Assembly (NCBI GenBank): GCA_003443635.1
Contig: CP031964.1
Coordinates: 1,830,321-1,894,320 of the forward strand
DNA length: 64,000 bases
Direction of reading: 5' to 3'
Origin: Flavobacteriaceae bacterium
Lineage (GTDB): Bacteria > Bacteroidota > Bacteroidia > Flavobacteriales > Flavobacteriaceae
Made by a program: the position numbers and the translations under genes. Shown here piece by piece: positions 19,173 through 28,186 of this stretch. The notes under the pieces are model-generated. The model was given only the letters and a program-made list of their open reading frames with translations. It was not told where the DNA came from and made no database searches. Positions within the stretch are counted from its first letter, which is position 1, and each line of letters begins with the position of its first letter.

Positions 19173-19910
19173 TTATGCTGTTTTATTGATTAAAGTATTT
19201 AAATGCATCATAAATTGTGATATAAATTCGTCAAAATTAAATTTCATTAAATGCCTATGTTCTTTATAAAAGGAATTAATACTTTTTTTATGATTTGGAA
19301 ATACTTGTATAAAATCTCTTTTAGATTTTACTAAGAAGTAATTAGCGTTATAGTGAAGGAAAAGCTTATTTTGATATGTAAATTTAGTATAAGCAAAACT
19401 ACCATTCAAATCTTGAGCTTTCGTTTTAGTATGCTTACTGAGTAATGCTATATTATTATTTTGATAAATTACTTCATAGAACCCTTCAATTTTCGCTGAT
19501 GTTATTTTATTGCCTGGATAAGACATATTCACGAATAAATGATTATCAATAGTAAATTGTTTAATTTTTTCTGGGATTAACTGAAATGCAAATTGCCCAG
19601 ATTGATTTAGCAATCTAACAACTACCAAATTATTATGAATATCGTATTTCAAGTTAATATCATAATAAGGTTGATCGTCATATACAACGTTTCCTATTGG
19701 ATATTGAGAAGGCGTATAATTAGATAAAAAATATTGATTGTTACCTTCTATTGTGGTATATTTTTCTTTGTATTCAACACCGTTGTAAAGATCAATATTC
19801 CCTACACCTACTATAGAGTCAAACCATTTATAATATTGTTTCTCATTGAAAGAGTTTTGAGAATTAATTATAGAGGTGCTAAATAAAAAAATGAAAATTA
19901 TGAATTTCAT
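19173..19910 (-). CDS. Unknown exported protein, first gene of the receptor operon
   Basis: A 245-residue protein with a signal peptide (residues 1-17) and no lipobox. The rest is a beta-strand and loop sequence rich in Tyr, Asn and Lys. I recognise no family. It precedes the TonB receptor by 4 bases and must be co-transcribed with it. A role in the same outer-membrane uptake complex is likely by context only. Confidence 0.8.
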   Translation of the reverse strand: MKFIIFIFLFSTSIINSQNSFNEKQYYKWFDSIVGVGNIDLYNGVEYKEKYTTIEGNNQYFLSNYTPSQYPIGNVVYDDQPYYDINLKYDIHNNLVVVRLLNQSGQFAFQLIPEKIKQFTIDNHLFVNMSYPGNKITSAKIEGFYEVIYQNNNIALLSKHTKTKAQDLNGSFAYTKFTYQNKLFLHYNANYFLVKSKRDFIQVFPNHKKSINSFYKEHRHLMKFNFDEFISQFMMHLNTLINKTA

Positions 19911-20209
19911 TAGTTGGTTGATTGATGATGAGTTAAAAGTAGCTATTAATTATTATATATTTTGTTAATGACTTATTAATATTAAAAAACCCTTAAAAAT
20001 TTTTAAATAAGATCATGAAATGCTTGCTTTTTTATTTTAAATGCTTAATTATTAATTATTTGAAAAATTATAATTTTTAAAAACATCCAAATGTTAAAAC
20101 TAGGCGTATATATTTCAAATGAGAGTAAAAGTTACTTTCAATGAAAATTAAAAATGCATTAATAATTTAAATTTAGAAATAACGTTTAATAAAAAAACCC
20201 GATACTATT
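19911..20209. other. Divergent intergenic region
   Basis: These 299 bases separate the minus-strand receptor operon from a plus-strand gene and must hold promoters for both. The stretch is very AT-rich. I could not find a full TAnnTTTG box on either strand, and there is no RNA gene or repeat that I can support. Confidence 0.4.
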
Positions 20210-21100
20210 ATGGAAGATAAAGCAGCAAATAGCAATAGAAGTTTAAAAGTAATTTTAGGAATAGCAATAGCATTGCTTATAGGTACAGGAGTATATAGTT
20301 ACACTTTATACAGCAGTGGTTTAGAAACTGAAAAACAATTAACAGAAGAGAAACAATTAGTGTTAAACTCTTTAAATGAAAAAGCAGAACAATTAGATGT
20401 AGCCATAGGAGAAAGTCAAGTTGCAAACGAAAAATTAATTGAAGCTAAAGAGCGTATAGAAAGTTTAGCTGCATCTTTAGAAGCATCAGAAGGGACTGTA
20501 AGAAACTTAAGAAACTACAGACGTAAATTCCTAGCATTAGAAAAAGAAATGGATGCATTATTAGCAGAAAACGATGCTCTTAAGCTTGAGAATTCATTAT
20601 TAGCTACTTCTTTAGATAGTACACAAACAGAGCTTAATGAACGCTCTATATTTAATGATTCGTTATTAGCTCAAAACTCAGAATTAGCGACTATTGTTGA
20701 TGATGCTTCAATTTTATCAGCAGCAAGTTTAAAAGGTTTTGGAGTTATTGTAAGAACTTCGGGTAAATTAATCCCAACAGAACGTGCGCGTAGAGCCGAT
20801 AAAGTTAGAGTTTGCTATACGATCGCTAAAAACACCTTAGTAGGATCTGGAGATAAAGAGTTTTTTGTACAAGTATTAGATCCAAATGATAATGTTTTAG
20901 GACTAAATGAGCAAATAGAATTTGAAGGGCAAATAGTAAATTATAGCTTAATAAGTAAGTTTAACTATGAAGGAAACAATTTAGATATTTGCGAGTTTGT
21001 AGAGCCAGATGGAAAAAGTAAATTCGAAAAAGGACGTTATGTAGTTAACGTATATGATGAAGATAGATTAGTAACATCTTCAGAATTTGAATTAAAATAA
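20210..21100 (+). CDS. Membrane-anchored coiled-coil protein
   Basis: A 296-residue protein. A single hydrophobic segment at about residues 13-32 is followed by a long coiled coil (about 38-165, rich in Leu, Glu and Lys, with heptad-like spacing). The C-terminal 125 residues form a beta-rich domain (from about GFGVIVRTSGK onward). The layout suggests an inner-membrane anchor, a periplasmic stalk and a folded head. I recognise it only as a conserved Flavobacteriaceae type, not as a named family. A strong terminator follows at 21122, so it is transcribed alone. Confidence 0.8.
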   Translation: MEDKAANSNRSLKVILGIAIALLIGTGVYSYTLYSSGLETEKQLTEEKQLVLNSLNEKAEQLDVAIGESQVANEKLIEAKERIESLAASLEASEGTVRNLRNYRRKFLALEKEMDALLAENDALKLENSLLATSLDSTQTELNERSIFNDSLLAQNSELATIVDDASILSAASLKGFGVIVRTSGKLIPTERARRADKVRVCYTIAKNTLVGSGDKEFFVQVLDPNDNVLGLNEQIEFEGQIVNYSLISKFNYEGNNLDICEFVEPDGKSKFEKGRYVVNVYDEDRLVTSSEFELK

Positions 21101-21121
21101 TACCTCCGAACTTAACTTCAT

Positions 21122-21153
21122 AAAAAAGGCTATCGATTTCGATAGCCTTTTTT
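21122..21153. terminator. Rho-independent terminator, bidirectional
   Basis: A perfect 14-base inverted repeat (21122-21135 with 21140-21153) whose core is GGCTATCG, flanked by A6 and T6, with a 4-base loop. It lies between convergent genes ending at 21100 and 21177. Confidence 0.92.
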
Positions 21154-21176
21154 AATTTCATATAATTATGATTGAA

Positions 21177-22574
21177 TTATTGTAATCCTCCCACCATATC
21201 TTCTGGTTTTACCCATGCATCATAATCTTCTTCAGAAACATAACCTAAGTTAATAGCTTCTTCTTTTAGAGTAGTTCCGTTTTTATGTGCTGTGTTTGCA
21301 ATTTCAGCAGCTTTATAATATCCAATTTTGGTATTTAAAGCTGTGACTAGCATTAAAGAGTTATTAAGTAATTCTTTAATTACTGAGTGATTAGGCTCAA
21401 TGCCTGATGCACAATTTACATCAAAACTCACGCAAGCATCTCCAATAAGTTGTGCAGATTGTAATAAATTTGAGGCCATCATTGGTTTAAATACATTTAA
21501 CTCGTAATGTCCTTGTGTTCCTCCAACGGTTATTGCAACATCATTACCCATTACTTGTGCACAAACCATTGTTAAAGCTTCACACTGTGTTGGATTTACT
21601 TTCCCAGGCATAATAGAACTTCCTGGTTCGTTTGCTGGAATAATAATTTCACCAATACCACTTCTTGGTCCAGAAGCCATCATTCGAATATCATTTGCAA
21701 TCTTATTTAAAGATACTGCTAATTGTTTTAAAGCGCCATGAGTTTCAACAATAGCATCATGTGCTGCAAGTGCTTCAAACTTATTATACGCAGAAATAAA
21801 AGGTAACCCTGTAAACTCTGCAATAAACTCAGCTACACGTTTGGCATAACCTTTTGGTGTATTTAGCCCTGTTCCTACAGCTGTTCCTCCTAAAGCTAGT
21901 TCACTTAAATGAGGTAGCGTATTTTCTAAAGCTTTTAATCCGTGATCTAATTGTGATACATATCCTGAAAATTCTTGACCGAGGGTTAAGGGAGTAGCAT
22001 CCATTAAATGTGTACGCCCAATTTTAACAACATCTTTAAAAGTTTCAGATTTTGCTTTAAAGGCATCTCGTAGTTGTATTACCCCAGGAATTGTAGTTTC
22101 TACTACTTTTTTATATGCTGCAATATGCATTCCAGTAGGGAACGTATCGTTAGACGACTGAGATTTATTAACATCATCATTAGGTTGAATAGTTTTCTCA
22201 CCTTCTCCAATAACATTTCCAGCAATTTGATGTGCTCTATTGGCGATTACTTCATTCACATTCATATTACTTTGTGTACCAGAACCTGTTTGCCAAATTA
22301 CTAGCGGAAATTGGTCATCGTGCTTTCCTTCTAAAATTTCTTCACACACTTGAGCAATTAAATCACGTTTTTCAATAGGCAATACCCCTAATTCACAATT
22401 GGTAAAAGCTGCAGCTTTTTTAAGGTAAGCAAAACCATATACTACCTCTAGAGGCATTGATGCTGGAGTTCCAATTTTAAAATTATTTCGAGAACGTTCA
22501 GTCTGAGCTCCCCAAAGTTTATCGGCAGGTACTTTTACCTCACCCATAGTATCTTTTTCTATTCTATAACTCAT
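21177..22574 (-). CDS. fumC: Fumarate hydratase, class II
   Basis: A 465-residue enzyme of the TCA cycle that interconverts fumarate and L-malate in the cytoplasm. The length is that of the class II family, which needs no iron-sulfur cluster. The fumarate-lyase signature [11 protein letters not shown] is present with the flexible catalytic serine loop. Other family stretches are [20 protein letters not shown], and the histidine in [10 protein letters not shown]. Aspartase and argininosuccinate lyase share the fold, but the overall pattern is that of FumC. A TAnnTTTG box on the minus strand at 22600-22607 could drive it. Confidence 0.96.
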   Translation of the reverse strand: MSYRIEKDTMGEVKVPADKLWGAQTERSRNNFKIGTPASMPLEVVYGFAYLKKAAAFTNCELGVLPIEKRDLIAQVCEEILEGKHDDQFPLVIWQTGSGTQSNMNVNEVIANRAHQIAGNVIGEGEKTIQPNDDVNKSQSSNDTFPTGMHIAAYKKVVETTIPGVIQLRDAFKAKSETFKDVVKIGRTHLMDATPLTLGQEFSGYVSQLDHGLKALENTLPHLSELALGGTAVGTGLNTPKGYAKRVAEFIAEFTGLPFISAYNKFEALAAHDAIVETHGALKQLAVSLNKIANDIRMMASGPRSGIGEIIIPANEPGSSIMPGKVNPTQCEALTMVCAQVMGNDVAITVGGTQGHYELNVFKPMMASNLLQSAQLIGDACVSFDVNCASGIEPNHSVIKELLNNSLMLVTALNTKIGYYKAAEIANTAHKNGTTLKEEAINLGYVSEEDYDAWVKPEDMVGGLQ

Positions 22575-22599
22575 AAAAGTTTTATTAATTTTAGGATTA

Positions 22600-22607
22600 C
22601 AAATTTA
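22600..22607 (-). promoter_or_regulatory. Candidate -7 promoter box for fumC
   Basis: Read on the minus strand the bases are TAAATTTG, matching the Bacteroidota -7 consensus TAnnTTTG, 25 bases before the fumC start. No convincing -33 TTG was found at the usual distance, so support is moderate. Confidence 0.4.
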
Positions 22608-22741
22608 CAATTTTATTGTGGATTAACTTAGTCTCTGTTTACCTGATACTTTAACATAATTGTATTTTTTTTAACATTAAAATACTTAAATTAGCTATCG
22701 AATTATTTGACAACATATTTTATACATAAAACATAAAAACA

Positions 22742-23383
22742 ATGGCAGCAATTAGACTAGGAGATGAAGCTCCAAACTTTACAGCACAAACTACAGAAGG
22801 AGAAATTAACTTTCATGATTGGTTAGGAGATGGATGGGGAATTTTATTTTCACACCCAGCAGATTATACACCAGTATGTACTACAGAATTAGGAACAGTC
22901 GCTAAATATAAAGCAGAATTTGATAAGCGTAATGTAAAAGTGGCAGCATTGAGTGTAGATGGTATTGATTCTCATCACGGATGGGTTAAAGACATTAACG
23001 AAACTCAAGGAACTACAGTAAACTTCCCAATTATAGCTGATGAAGATCGAAACGTGTCTGAGCTTTATGATATGATTCACCCTAATGCAGATAGTAAGCT
23101 AACCGTACGTTCTGTGTTTGTAATCGGAAACGATAAAAAAATAAAACTAACGATTACATATCCAGCGTCAACAGGACGTAATTTTGATGAATTATTACGC
23201 GTGGTAGACTCGTTACAGTTAACGGCGTATCATAAAGTTGCAACCCCTGCAAATTGGAATAATGGTGACGATTGTGTAATTGTGCCAGCGGTTGCTAATG
23301 AGCAAATCCCTGAGTTATTCCCTAAAGGGCATACAGAAGTAAAACCGTATTTACGTATGACGCCTCAACCGAATTTGAATTAA
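22742..23383 (+). CDS. 1-Cys peroxiredoxin, Prx6 type
   Basis: A 213-residue peroxidase reducing hydrogen peroxide and organic peroxides. The peroxidatic Cys46 is in the motif HPADYTPVCTTE. The length and the C-terminal extension (with LRMTPQPN) are typical of the Prx6 branch. There is no second cysteine in the position of a classical resolving residue; another cysteine, in DDCVIVP near residue 177, lies in the C-terminal part. It is cytoplasmic, as no signal is present. A small membrane-protein gene follows 33 bases later. Confidence 0.93.
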   Translation: MAAIRLGDEAPNFTAQTTEGEINFHDWLGDGWGILFSHPADYTPVCTTELGTVAKYKAEFDKRNVKVAALSVDGIDSHHGWVKDINETQGTTVNFPIIADEDRNVSELYDMIHPNADSKLTVRSVFVIGNDKKIKLTITYPASTGRNFDELLRVVDSLQLTAYHKVATPANWNNGDDCVIVPAVANEQIPELFPKGHTEVKPYLRMTPQPNLN

Positions 23384-23416
23384 AAAAATGACCTATTTTA
23401 ATTTTAAATATAAAAG

Positions 23417-23554
23417 ATGTTTTTAGCTATTGGCCCAATCCAATTGATTTTACTTTTTTTGATTCCTGTTGGTGGAATTTTACTTTTGATATTTTTTTTA
23501 TTAAAGAAAGCAAGAAAAATAGATAAGGATAAAATATCTAAAATGAAAGATTAA
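23417..23554 (+). CDS. Small membrane protein, 45 residues
   Basis: An ORF of 45 codons plus stop starts at ATG 23417. It encodes a polar-free N-terminal half of about 28 residues that would span the membrane once (with PIQLILLFLIP and GGILLLIFF), followed by a basic tail (KKARKIDKDK). The composition is that of a real small membrane protein rather than a chance ORF, and it follows the peroxiredoxin by 33 bases in the same direction. I know no function. Confidence 0.6.
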   Translation: MFLAIGPIQLILLFLIPVGGILLLIFFLLKKARKIDKDKISKMKD

Positions 23555-23606
23555 TAATTAAACAACTTTTTATTTAATAACCTGTTCATAAATCTTAATT
23601 TTAGTA

Positions 23607-23637
23607 TTGTATACATTTAAGCTTTATAGTATCTTTG
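23607..23637 (+). promoter_or_regulatory. Bacteroidota-type promoter
   Basis: A -33 TTG (23607-23609) and a -7 TATCTTTG (23630-23637) are separated by 20 bases, matching the TTG-N17-23-TAnnTTTG pattern of this phylum. It lies 30 bases upstream of the small ORF at 23668. Confidence 0.65.
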
Positions 23638-23667
23638 CCACAGATTTATTAAAAGACACACACAATT

Positions 23668-23841
23668 ATGTTTGATTTCGATCAGTATTTAGGATTTTTA
23701 GCATTTTTAACGATATTAACCATCGGATTTTGGTTAATGATATTTCTTATCACTTTTGTAATTCCTTATTGGATTGGAGGAGCTGCAATTGAGCGCGTTA
23801 AAGAAATTATGGCTGACCGTAAAGCTAAAAGAGAAGCATAA
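23668..23841 (+). CDS. Small membrane protein, 57 residues
   Basis: The ORF has 57 codons plus stop, with its own promoter upstream and a strong terminator downstream, so it is a stand-alone gene. One long hydrophobic stretch at about residues 9-39 could span once or form a hairpin. The tail is charged (IERVKEIMADRKAKREA) and probably helical in the cytoplasm. The flanking signals make it much more convincing than its length alone. The function is unknown. Confidence 0.75.
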   Translation: MFDFDQYLGFLAFLTILTIGFWLMIFLITFVIPYWIGGAAIERVKEIMADRKAKREA

Positions 23842-23866
23842 TTTTAAAATACTATATAAAAAAAGT

Positions 23867-23900
23867 AAAAAAAGGGGAAGCATTTGCTTCCCCTTTTTTT
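23867..23900. terminator. Rho-independent terminator
   Basis: GGGGAAGC (23874-23881) pairs with GCTTCCCC (23886-23893) around a 4-base loop, with A7 before and T7 after. It terminates the small ORF ending at 23841. Confidence 0.92.
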
Positions 23901-23911
23901 GTTAGTTATTT

Positions 23912-24012
23912 CATCATTGCAAGGCTTGTTGAACTCGTTTCAGAAACGAAGTAATCTTTTAAACTGGAACTAGAGAGATAAACAGATTGATTGCTTCACG
24001 TTCGCAATGACG
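23912..24012. repeat. REP/MITE-like imperfect inverted repeat
   Basis: The left end carries CATCATTGCAAGGC and, further in, ACGAAGTAATCT. The right end carries GATTGCTTCACG and GCAATGACG. Read on the opposite strand the right end gives CGTCATTGC followed by GAAGCAATC, so the two ends form an imperfect inverted repeat. The core TCATTGC...GAAGCAATC is of the type seen as a scattered intergenic repeat in many Bacteroidota genomes. It sits between a terminator and the 3' end of a receptor gene, and holds no ORF. Confidence 0.6.
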
Positions 24013-24018
24013 TTAAAA

Positions 24019-26496
24019 TTAACCTTCAAATTCAAAATCCTCTTCACCACCATTATTATTTCCTTGATTACGACGGCGTTGATTTTTTTGTTGATTGAAC
24101 CTGTAGGTAAATGATAAGTTTATGCTGCGTTGTCTGAATTGAAATTCACCTTCATTAAAAAATGTAGGAGTTGTTGTTTCAGATCTACGTTTCCTACTAT
24201 TAAAGACATCACTAATATTAAGTGCGATCGATCCTCTTTCGTTAAATACATCTTTACTAAATGCTAAATTAGCAGAGAATAAACCTTCATTTCTGGTTTG
24301 TGCAGTTTCACTAGGCCCACGATAAAATAAACGTGTTTGCCAATCGATGCCTCCTGGTAATGTATATTTATTGTTTAAACGAACAAACCAGCTAAAGTTA
24401 TCGGCATCAAAATTAGTGCCGTTAAAATCACCACGTGTTTGATTTTCGAATATATTGACATTTCCGTTAATATTCCATTTACGAGTAGGTCTATACGTTA
24501 CTGTAAACTCAAACCCGTAACGACTACTAGATCCTAAATTTACAGGAGTTCGTCTAATTACAGGAATCTCTTCACCACCAATAAGCACAGTTGTTCCAGT
24601 ATCTTCTGTAATAAAAGTAAATACATCTGTAGAACGTTGGTAAAAAATAGATGAATTTAATGTTAGCTTTCCGAATCTATTTAAATATCCTAAATCAAAA
24701 GCATTAGAAAAACTAGGATCTAAATTTGGATTCCCTTGAAATAAATTTGTTAAACTACTTTGAGAGGGGAATGGGTTAATAAATCGTGATCTTGGTCTTC
24801 GTACACGACGACTATATCCTAAAGTAAGGCTTTGTTTCTCTGTAAATTCATACCCTAAATTAACGGTAGGGAATAGGCTAGAGTAATCTATTTCGTTAAC
24901 ATCGTTTGTGGTGCGTTGATCTACAGTAACTTGTGTATCTTCAAAACGTAACCCTAGTAAATAAGAAAACTTATCTTTTACTTTACTACCATATTGTACA
25001 TAAACCGCATTGATGTTCTCTGTATAAACTAAATTATTACTTAAGTTATTATCTCTACTAAAAGCGCCATTTGCTATAGTGTCTACTGCAAAATCGGTGT
25101 CTTGCTCTCTAAAGCTACCGCGATAACCAACTTCGAACTGACTACTTTCTCCAATTGGTTTTACATAATCTGCTTGTAATAAAAATCGATCTTGCTCATC
25201 GATTGTGCTTACAGTACGATCAATGATTCCATTTTGAGTAATCGTTGAAAATTCATCATCATCACTATTTTCATATTGAAAATCTGCAGTAAGCTTGTGA
25301 CTACTGTCTTCTCCAAACTGCTTATCAAAATTCAAACCATATTGAATCGTTTTACTATCACTAACTTCAGGATCTAAACGAAAAGTTTCGGTTGCGATTC
25401 CTGCACCATCAATAGTAGTAGTGTTATTACGTGTTTCGCTTTCGTTATCACTATTTCTATAAACAATGTTTCCTGTTAAAGAAGTATTATCATTTAAATA
25501 CCACTCTGTACCAAAATTAGTATTAAAACCTTTTCGAATACGCTCGGTTTCTCGCTCCTCATTTAAAAAAGTATCTGGATTATCAAACGGAATTCCATTG
25601 TCATCAATACCACTATTAAAAAATCGAGAACTATTTGAAGATTCCCCAGGGCTTTCTCGATAACTATATCCCGAAGTATTAAAGAAATTAAAATCTCCGG
25701 TTCTGTAGTTGATATTTCCTGAAGCTCCTGCCGTTTCTGGATATCCACCATTTACGGTAATGGCCCCGTTTAATCCTTGCAATTTACTGCGACGTAAAAT
25801 AATATTAAGAATACCTGCGGTGCCTTCTGCATCGTACCTAGAAGAAGGAGAAGTAATAACCTCTACACGTTCAATAGCTTCTGCAGGAAGTTGACGTAAG
25901 GCATCAGTGGAGTTTAACCCAACTAAACCAGAAGGTTTCCCATTTATTAAAATTCGAACATTATCATTCCCTCTTAATGCTACATTACCTTCAACATCAA
26001 CAGAAACAGAAGGCACATTATCCAAAACATCACTTACTGTACCTCCACGTACGGTAAGATCTTTACCTACATTATATATTTTCTTATCAAGCTTAATTTC
26101 TACAGTCGTACGCTCTGCTATCACTTCTACAGCAGCTAAAGATTGTGCATCAATATCTAATATTATAGTGCCGAGATCTTCGTCCTTGCTAAGAGTTTTA
26201 TTGAGCATTTTTTCTGTTTTGTATGAAATATATTCAATAGAGATATCATAAGTTCCTGTGGGAACAGAAATTTTAAACTCTCCTTTTATATCAGTAATAC
26301 CACCAGTAATTATTTTATTTTCTTTTTTACTAAAAAAAGCAATAGTAGCATATTCTAAAGGTTCGTTGGTTTCTTTGTCTAAGACCTTACCATTAATAGT
26401 AACATCTTTTAAAGCAACATTTGTTGTAGGTTGTTGAGCATTAGTAATTATACTACTTAATGTAGTAAGTAGAAGAGTTAGGAGTAGTTTGTTCAT
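24019..26496 (-). CDS. TonB-dependent receptor-like outer-membrane beta-barrel protein
   Basis: About 825 residues. An in-frame ATG at 26523 would place nine polar residues before the signal peptide, so I start at 26496 (MNKLLLTLLL). Parts: signal (1-20), carboxypeptidase-D-like domain (about 30-120), plug (about 130-235, with VSVDVEGNVALRGNDNVRIL and RVEVITSPSSRYDAEGTAGI), and a beta-barrel with many Arg-, Asp- and Asn-rich strands. The C-terminus is basic then acidic (NQQKNQRRR, then GGEEDFEFEG) and lacks the usual terminal Phe strand. The family is the outer-membrane beta-barrel family often annotated as TonB-dependent receptor. It has no SusD or DUF4249 partner nearby, and its substrate is unknown. 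Confidence 0.88.
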   Translation of the reverse strand: MNKLLLTLLLTTLSSIITNAQQPTTNVALKDVTINGKVLDKETNEPLEYATIAFFSKKENKIITGGITDIKGEFKISVPTGTYDISIEYISYKTEKMLNKTLSKDEDLGTIILDIDAQSLAAVEVIAERTTVEIKLDKKIYNVGKDLTVRGGTVSDVLDNVPSVSVDVEGNVALRGNDNVRILINGKPSGLVGLNSTDALRQLPAEAIERVEVITSPSSRYDAEGTAGILNIILRRSKLQGLNGAITVNGGYPETAGASGNINYRTGDFNFFNTSGYSYRESPGESSNSSRFFNSGIDDNGIPFDNPDTFLNEERETERIRKGFNTNFGTEWYLNDNTSLTGNIVYRNSDNESETRNNTTTIDGAGIATETFRLDPEVSDSKTIQYGLNFDKQFGEDSSHKLTADFQYENSDDDEFSTITQNGIIDRTVSTIDEQDRFLLQADYVKPIGESSQFEVGYRGSFREQDTDFAVDTIANGAFSRDNNLSNNLVYTENINAVYVQYGSKVKDKFSYLLGLRFEDTQVTVDQRTTNDVNEIDYSSLFPTVNLGYEFTEKQSLTLGYSRRVRRPRSRFINPFPSQSSLTNLFQGNPNLDPSFSNAFDLGYLNRFGKLTLNSSIFYQRSTDVFTFITEDTGTTVLIGGEEIPVIRRTPVNLGSSSRYGFEFTVTYRPTRKWNINGNVNIFENQTRGDFNGTNFDADNFSWFVRLNNKYTLPGGIDWQTRLFYRGPSETAQTRNEGLFSANLAFSKDVFNERGSIALNISDVFNSRKRRSETTTPTFFNEGEFQFRQRSINLSFTYRFNQQKNQRRRNQGNNNGGEEDFEFEG

Positions 26497-26593
26497 TCTA
26501 TAATTTTGCTTGTTAGACCGCAAAAGTATAGCAAGGTTTAACCGGCATTGGTTAAAGTTGTGTTAAAAGAAAAACCCTACAAAAGCAAGTGTG

Positions 26594-26935
26594 TTAAAGT
26601 ATGCTTAAAACGATTTCAGGTGGCCGACCTATAACAGCTTTATCTCCATTAATAATAATAGGACGCTCAATAAGTTTTGGATTATTAACCATTATAGAAA
26701 TCAATTCCTCATCAGTTAATGTTTTGCCTTTAAAATTCTCTTTCCAAATAGCTTCACCTTTACGAATAAGCTCTAAAGGTGTAATGCCTAATAAAGAAAT
26801 GATATGTTTCAATTCTTCAACATTAGGAGTGTCTTCAAGATATTTAACGACTTCAAATTTTTTCCCAGAATTTTCAAGGATGTCTAATCCACATCGAGAT
26901 TTACTACATCTGTTATTGTGATATATTTTAATCAT
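26594..26935 (-). CDS. arsC: ArsC-family reductase (arsenate reductase-like)
   Basis: A 113-residue thioredoxin-fold protein of the ArsC/Spx/YffB family. Cys10 in HNNRCSKSRCG is at the position of the catalytic cysteine, and Cys15 could form a disulfide with it. The C-terminal GRPPEIV motif supplies the arginine that binds arsenate in the family. Glutaredoxin-coupled reduction of arsenate is therefore possible, but no arsenite exporter or ArsR is nearby. A general redox role, as in YffB, is also possible. It lies between the receptor gene and prfB on the same strand. Confidence 0.85.
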   Translation of the reverse strand: MIKIYHNNRCSKSRCGLDILENSGKKFEVVKYLEDTPNVEELKHIISLLGITPLELIRKGEAIWKENFKGKTLTDEELISIMVNNPKLIERPIIINGDKAVIGRPPEIVLSIL

Positions 26936-26985
26936 AATATTTGTTATCTCTTCAAATAAGAGCTCTCTTTTATTTTGTTTATGAA

Positions 26986-28084
26986 CTAGTCTTCATTTTT
27001 TTGCCCCATAGCCATTAAATACGATTTTAAAAATGGCTCTAATTGTCCATTCATAACTGCGTCTACATTTCCTGTTTCATGACCTGTGCGTACATCTTTA
27101 ACAAGTTTATAAGGGTGCATTACATAATTTCGTATTTGACTTCCCCATTCAATTTTCATTTTCCCAGATTCAATGTCATCACGTTCGGCTTGTTGCTTTT
27201 TTACTTCGATCTCATACAGTTGAGACTTTAGCATTTGTAATGCACGTGCACGATTATCGTGTTGCGATCGTGTTTCTGAACATGAAATTTGAATTCCTGT
27301 AGGTTTATGTGTAAGCTGGACTTTAGTTTCTACTTTATTTACATTTTGCCCACCAGCTCCACTAGATCTAGCAGTTACAATTTCGATATCTGCTGGATTA
27401 ATATCAATCTCAATGGTATCATCAATTAATGGATACACATATACCGAAGCAAAACTAGTATGGCGTTTGGCATTACTATCAAAAGGAGAAATACGTACTA
27501 AACGATGTACACCGTTCTCACCTTTTAACCATCCAAAAGAATAATCGCCTTCAATTTGTAAAGTCACAGTTTTTATACCCGCAACATCACCGTCTTGATA
27601 ATTAAGTTCACGTACTTTAAATCCGCTATGTTCAGCATACATTAAGTACATACGCATTAGCATTTGTGTCCAATCACAACTTTCTGTACCACCTGCACCT
27701 GCTGTAATTTGTAATACAGCACTCATACTATCGGTTTCACTAGAAAGCATATTTTTAAATTCCATATGCTCTAATAACTCCGTAGCTTTAATATATTGAG
27801 TAGTGACTTCTTCTTCTGTAGATTCTCCTTCTTTAAAAAAATCATAAAGAATATCTAATTCGTCAACAAGAGTTTCTAGTGAGTTGTAATCACCAACCCA
27901 TTTTTTATTAACTCGTAATGTTTTAATTATTGCTTCTGCAGCTTTAGAATCATTCCAAAAATTAGGATCAAAGGTTTTTTCCTCTTCATTTTGGATCTCT
28001 ATAAGTTTGACATCTAAGTCAAAGATACCTCCTTAACGCACCAAGGCGCTCCTGAAGATCTTTAATTTGATCTGATGTTATCAT
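26986..28084 (-). CDS. prfB: Peptide chain release factor 2, with +1 programmed frameshift
   Basis: RF2 releases the peptide at UGA and UAA stops. The coding region starts at ATG 28084, reads 21 codons to an in-frame TGA (28021-28019), shifts +1, and continues from GAC at 28020 to the stop at 26986, giving about 365 residues, the same length as E. coli RF2. The stop-codon reading motif SPF (VRISPFDSN) and the catalytic GGQ ([10 protein letters not shown]) are both present. The frame from 27765 alone would lack the N-terminal third. The frameshift gives autoregulation by RF2 level. Confidence 0.95.
28018..28033 (-). promoter_or_regulatory. prfB programmed frameshift site
   Basis: On the minus strand this reads AGGAGGTATCTTTGAC. 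It holds an internal Shine-Dalgarno-like AGGAGG, a slippery CTT codon, then TGA followed by C, the weak termination context. This is the classic RF2 recoding signal. It is notable in a phylum that otherwise seldom uses Shine-Dalgarno pairing for initiation. Confidence 0.93.
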
Positions 28085-28186
28085 AAGTTAAATTACTTTC
28101 TGCAAAAATAGAATTTATAAACTTTTATGGAAATTAAAAAGATGATTATTTAGTTCAAATTATGTAGCTTTATGGGCTAAATTTTT

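Noticed and set aside
25907..26251. 114-codon ORF antisense to the receptor gene
   Set aside because: It lies wholly inside a well-supported gene on the other strand, and its composition is that of a complement frame.
26986..28084. prfB looks like a gene broken by an in-frame stop
   Set aside because: The stop lies in the classic recoding signal of RF2 (AGGAGG, CTT TGA C), and the downstream frame restores full length, so it is programmed frameshifting, not a pseudogene.
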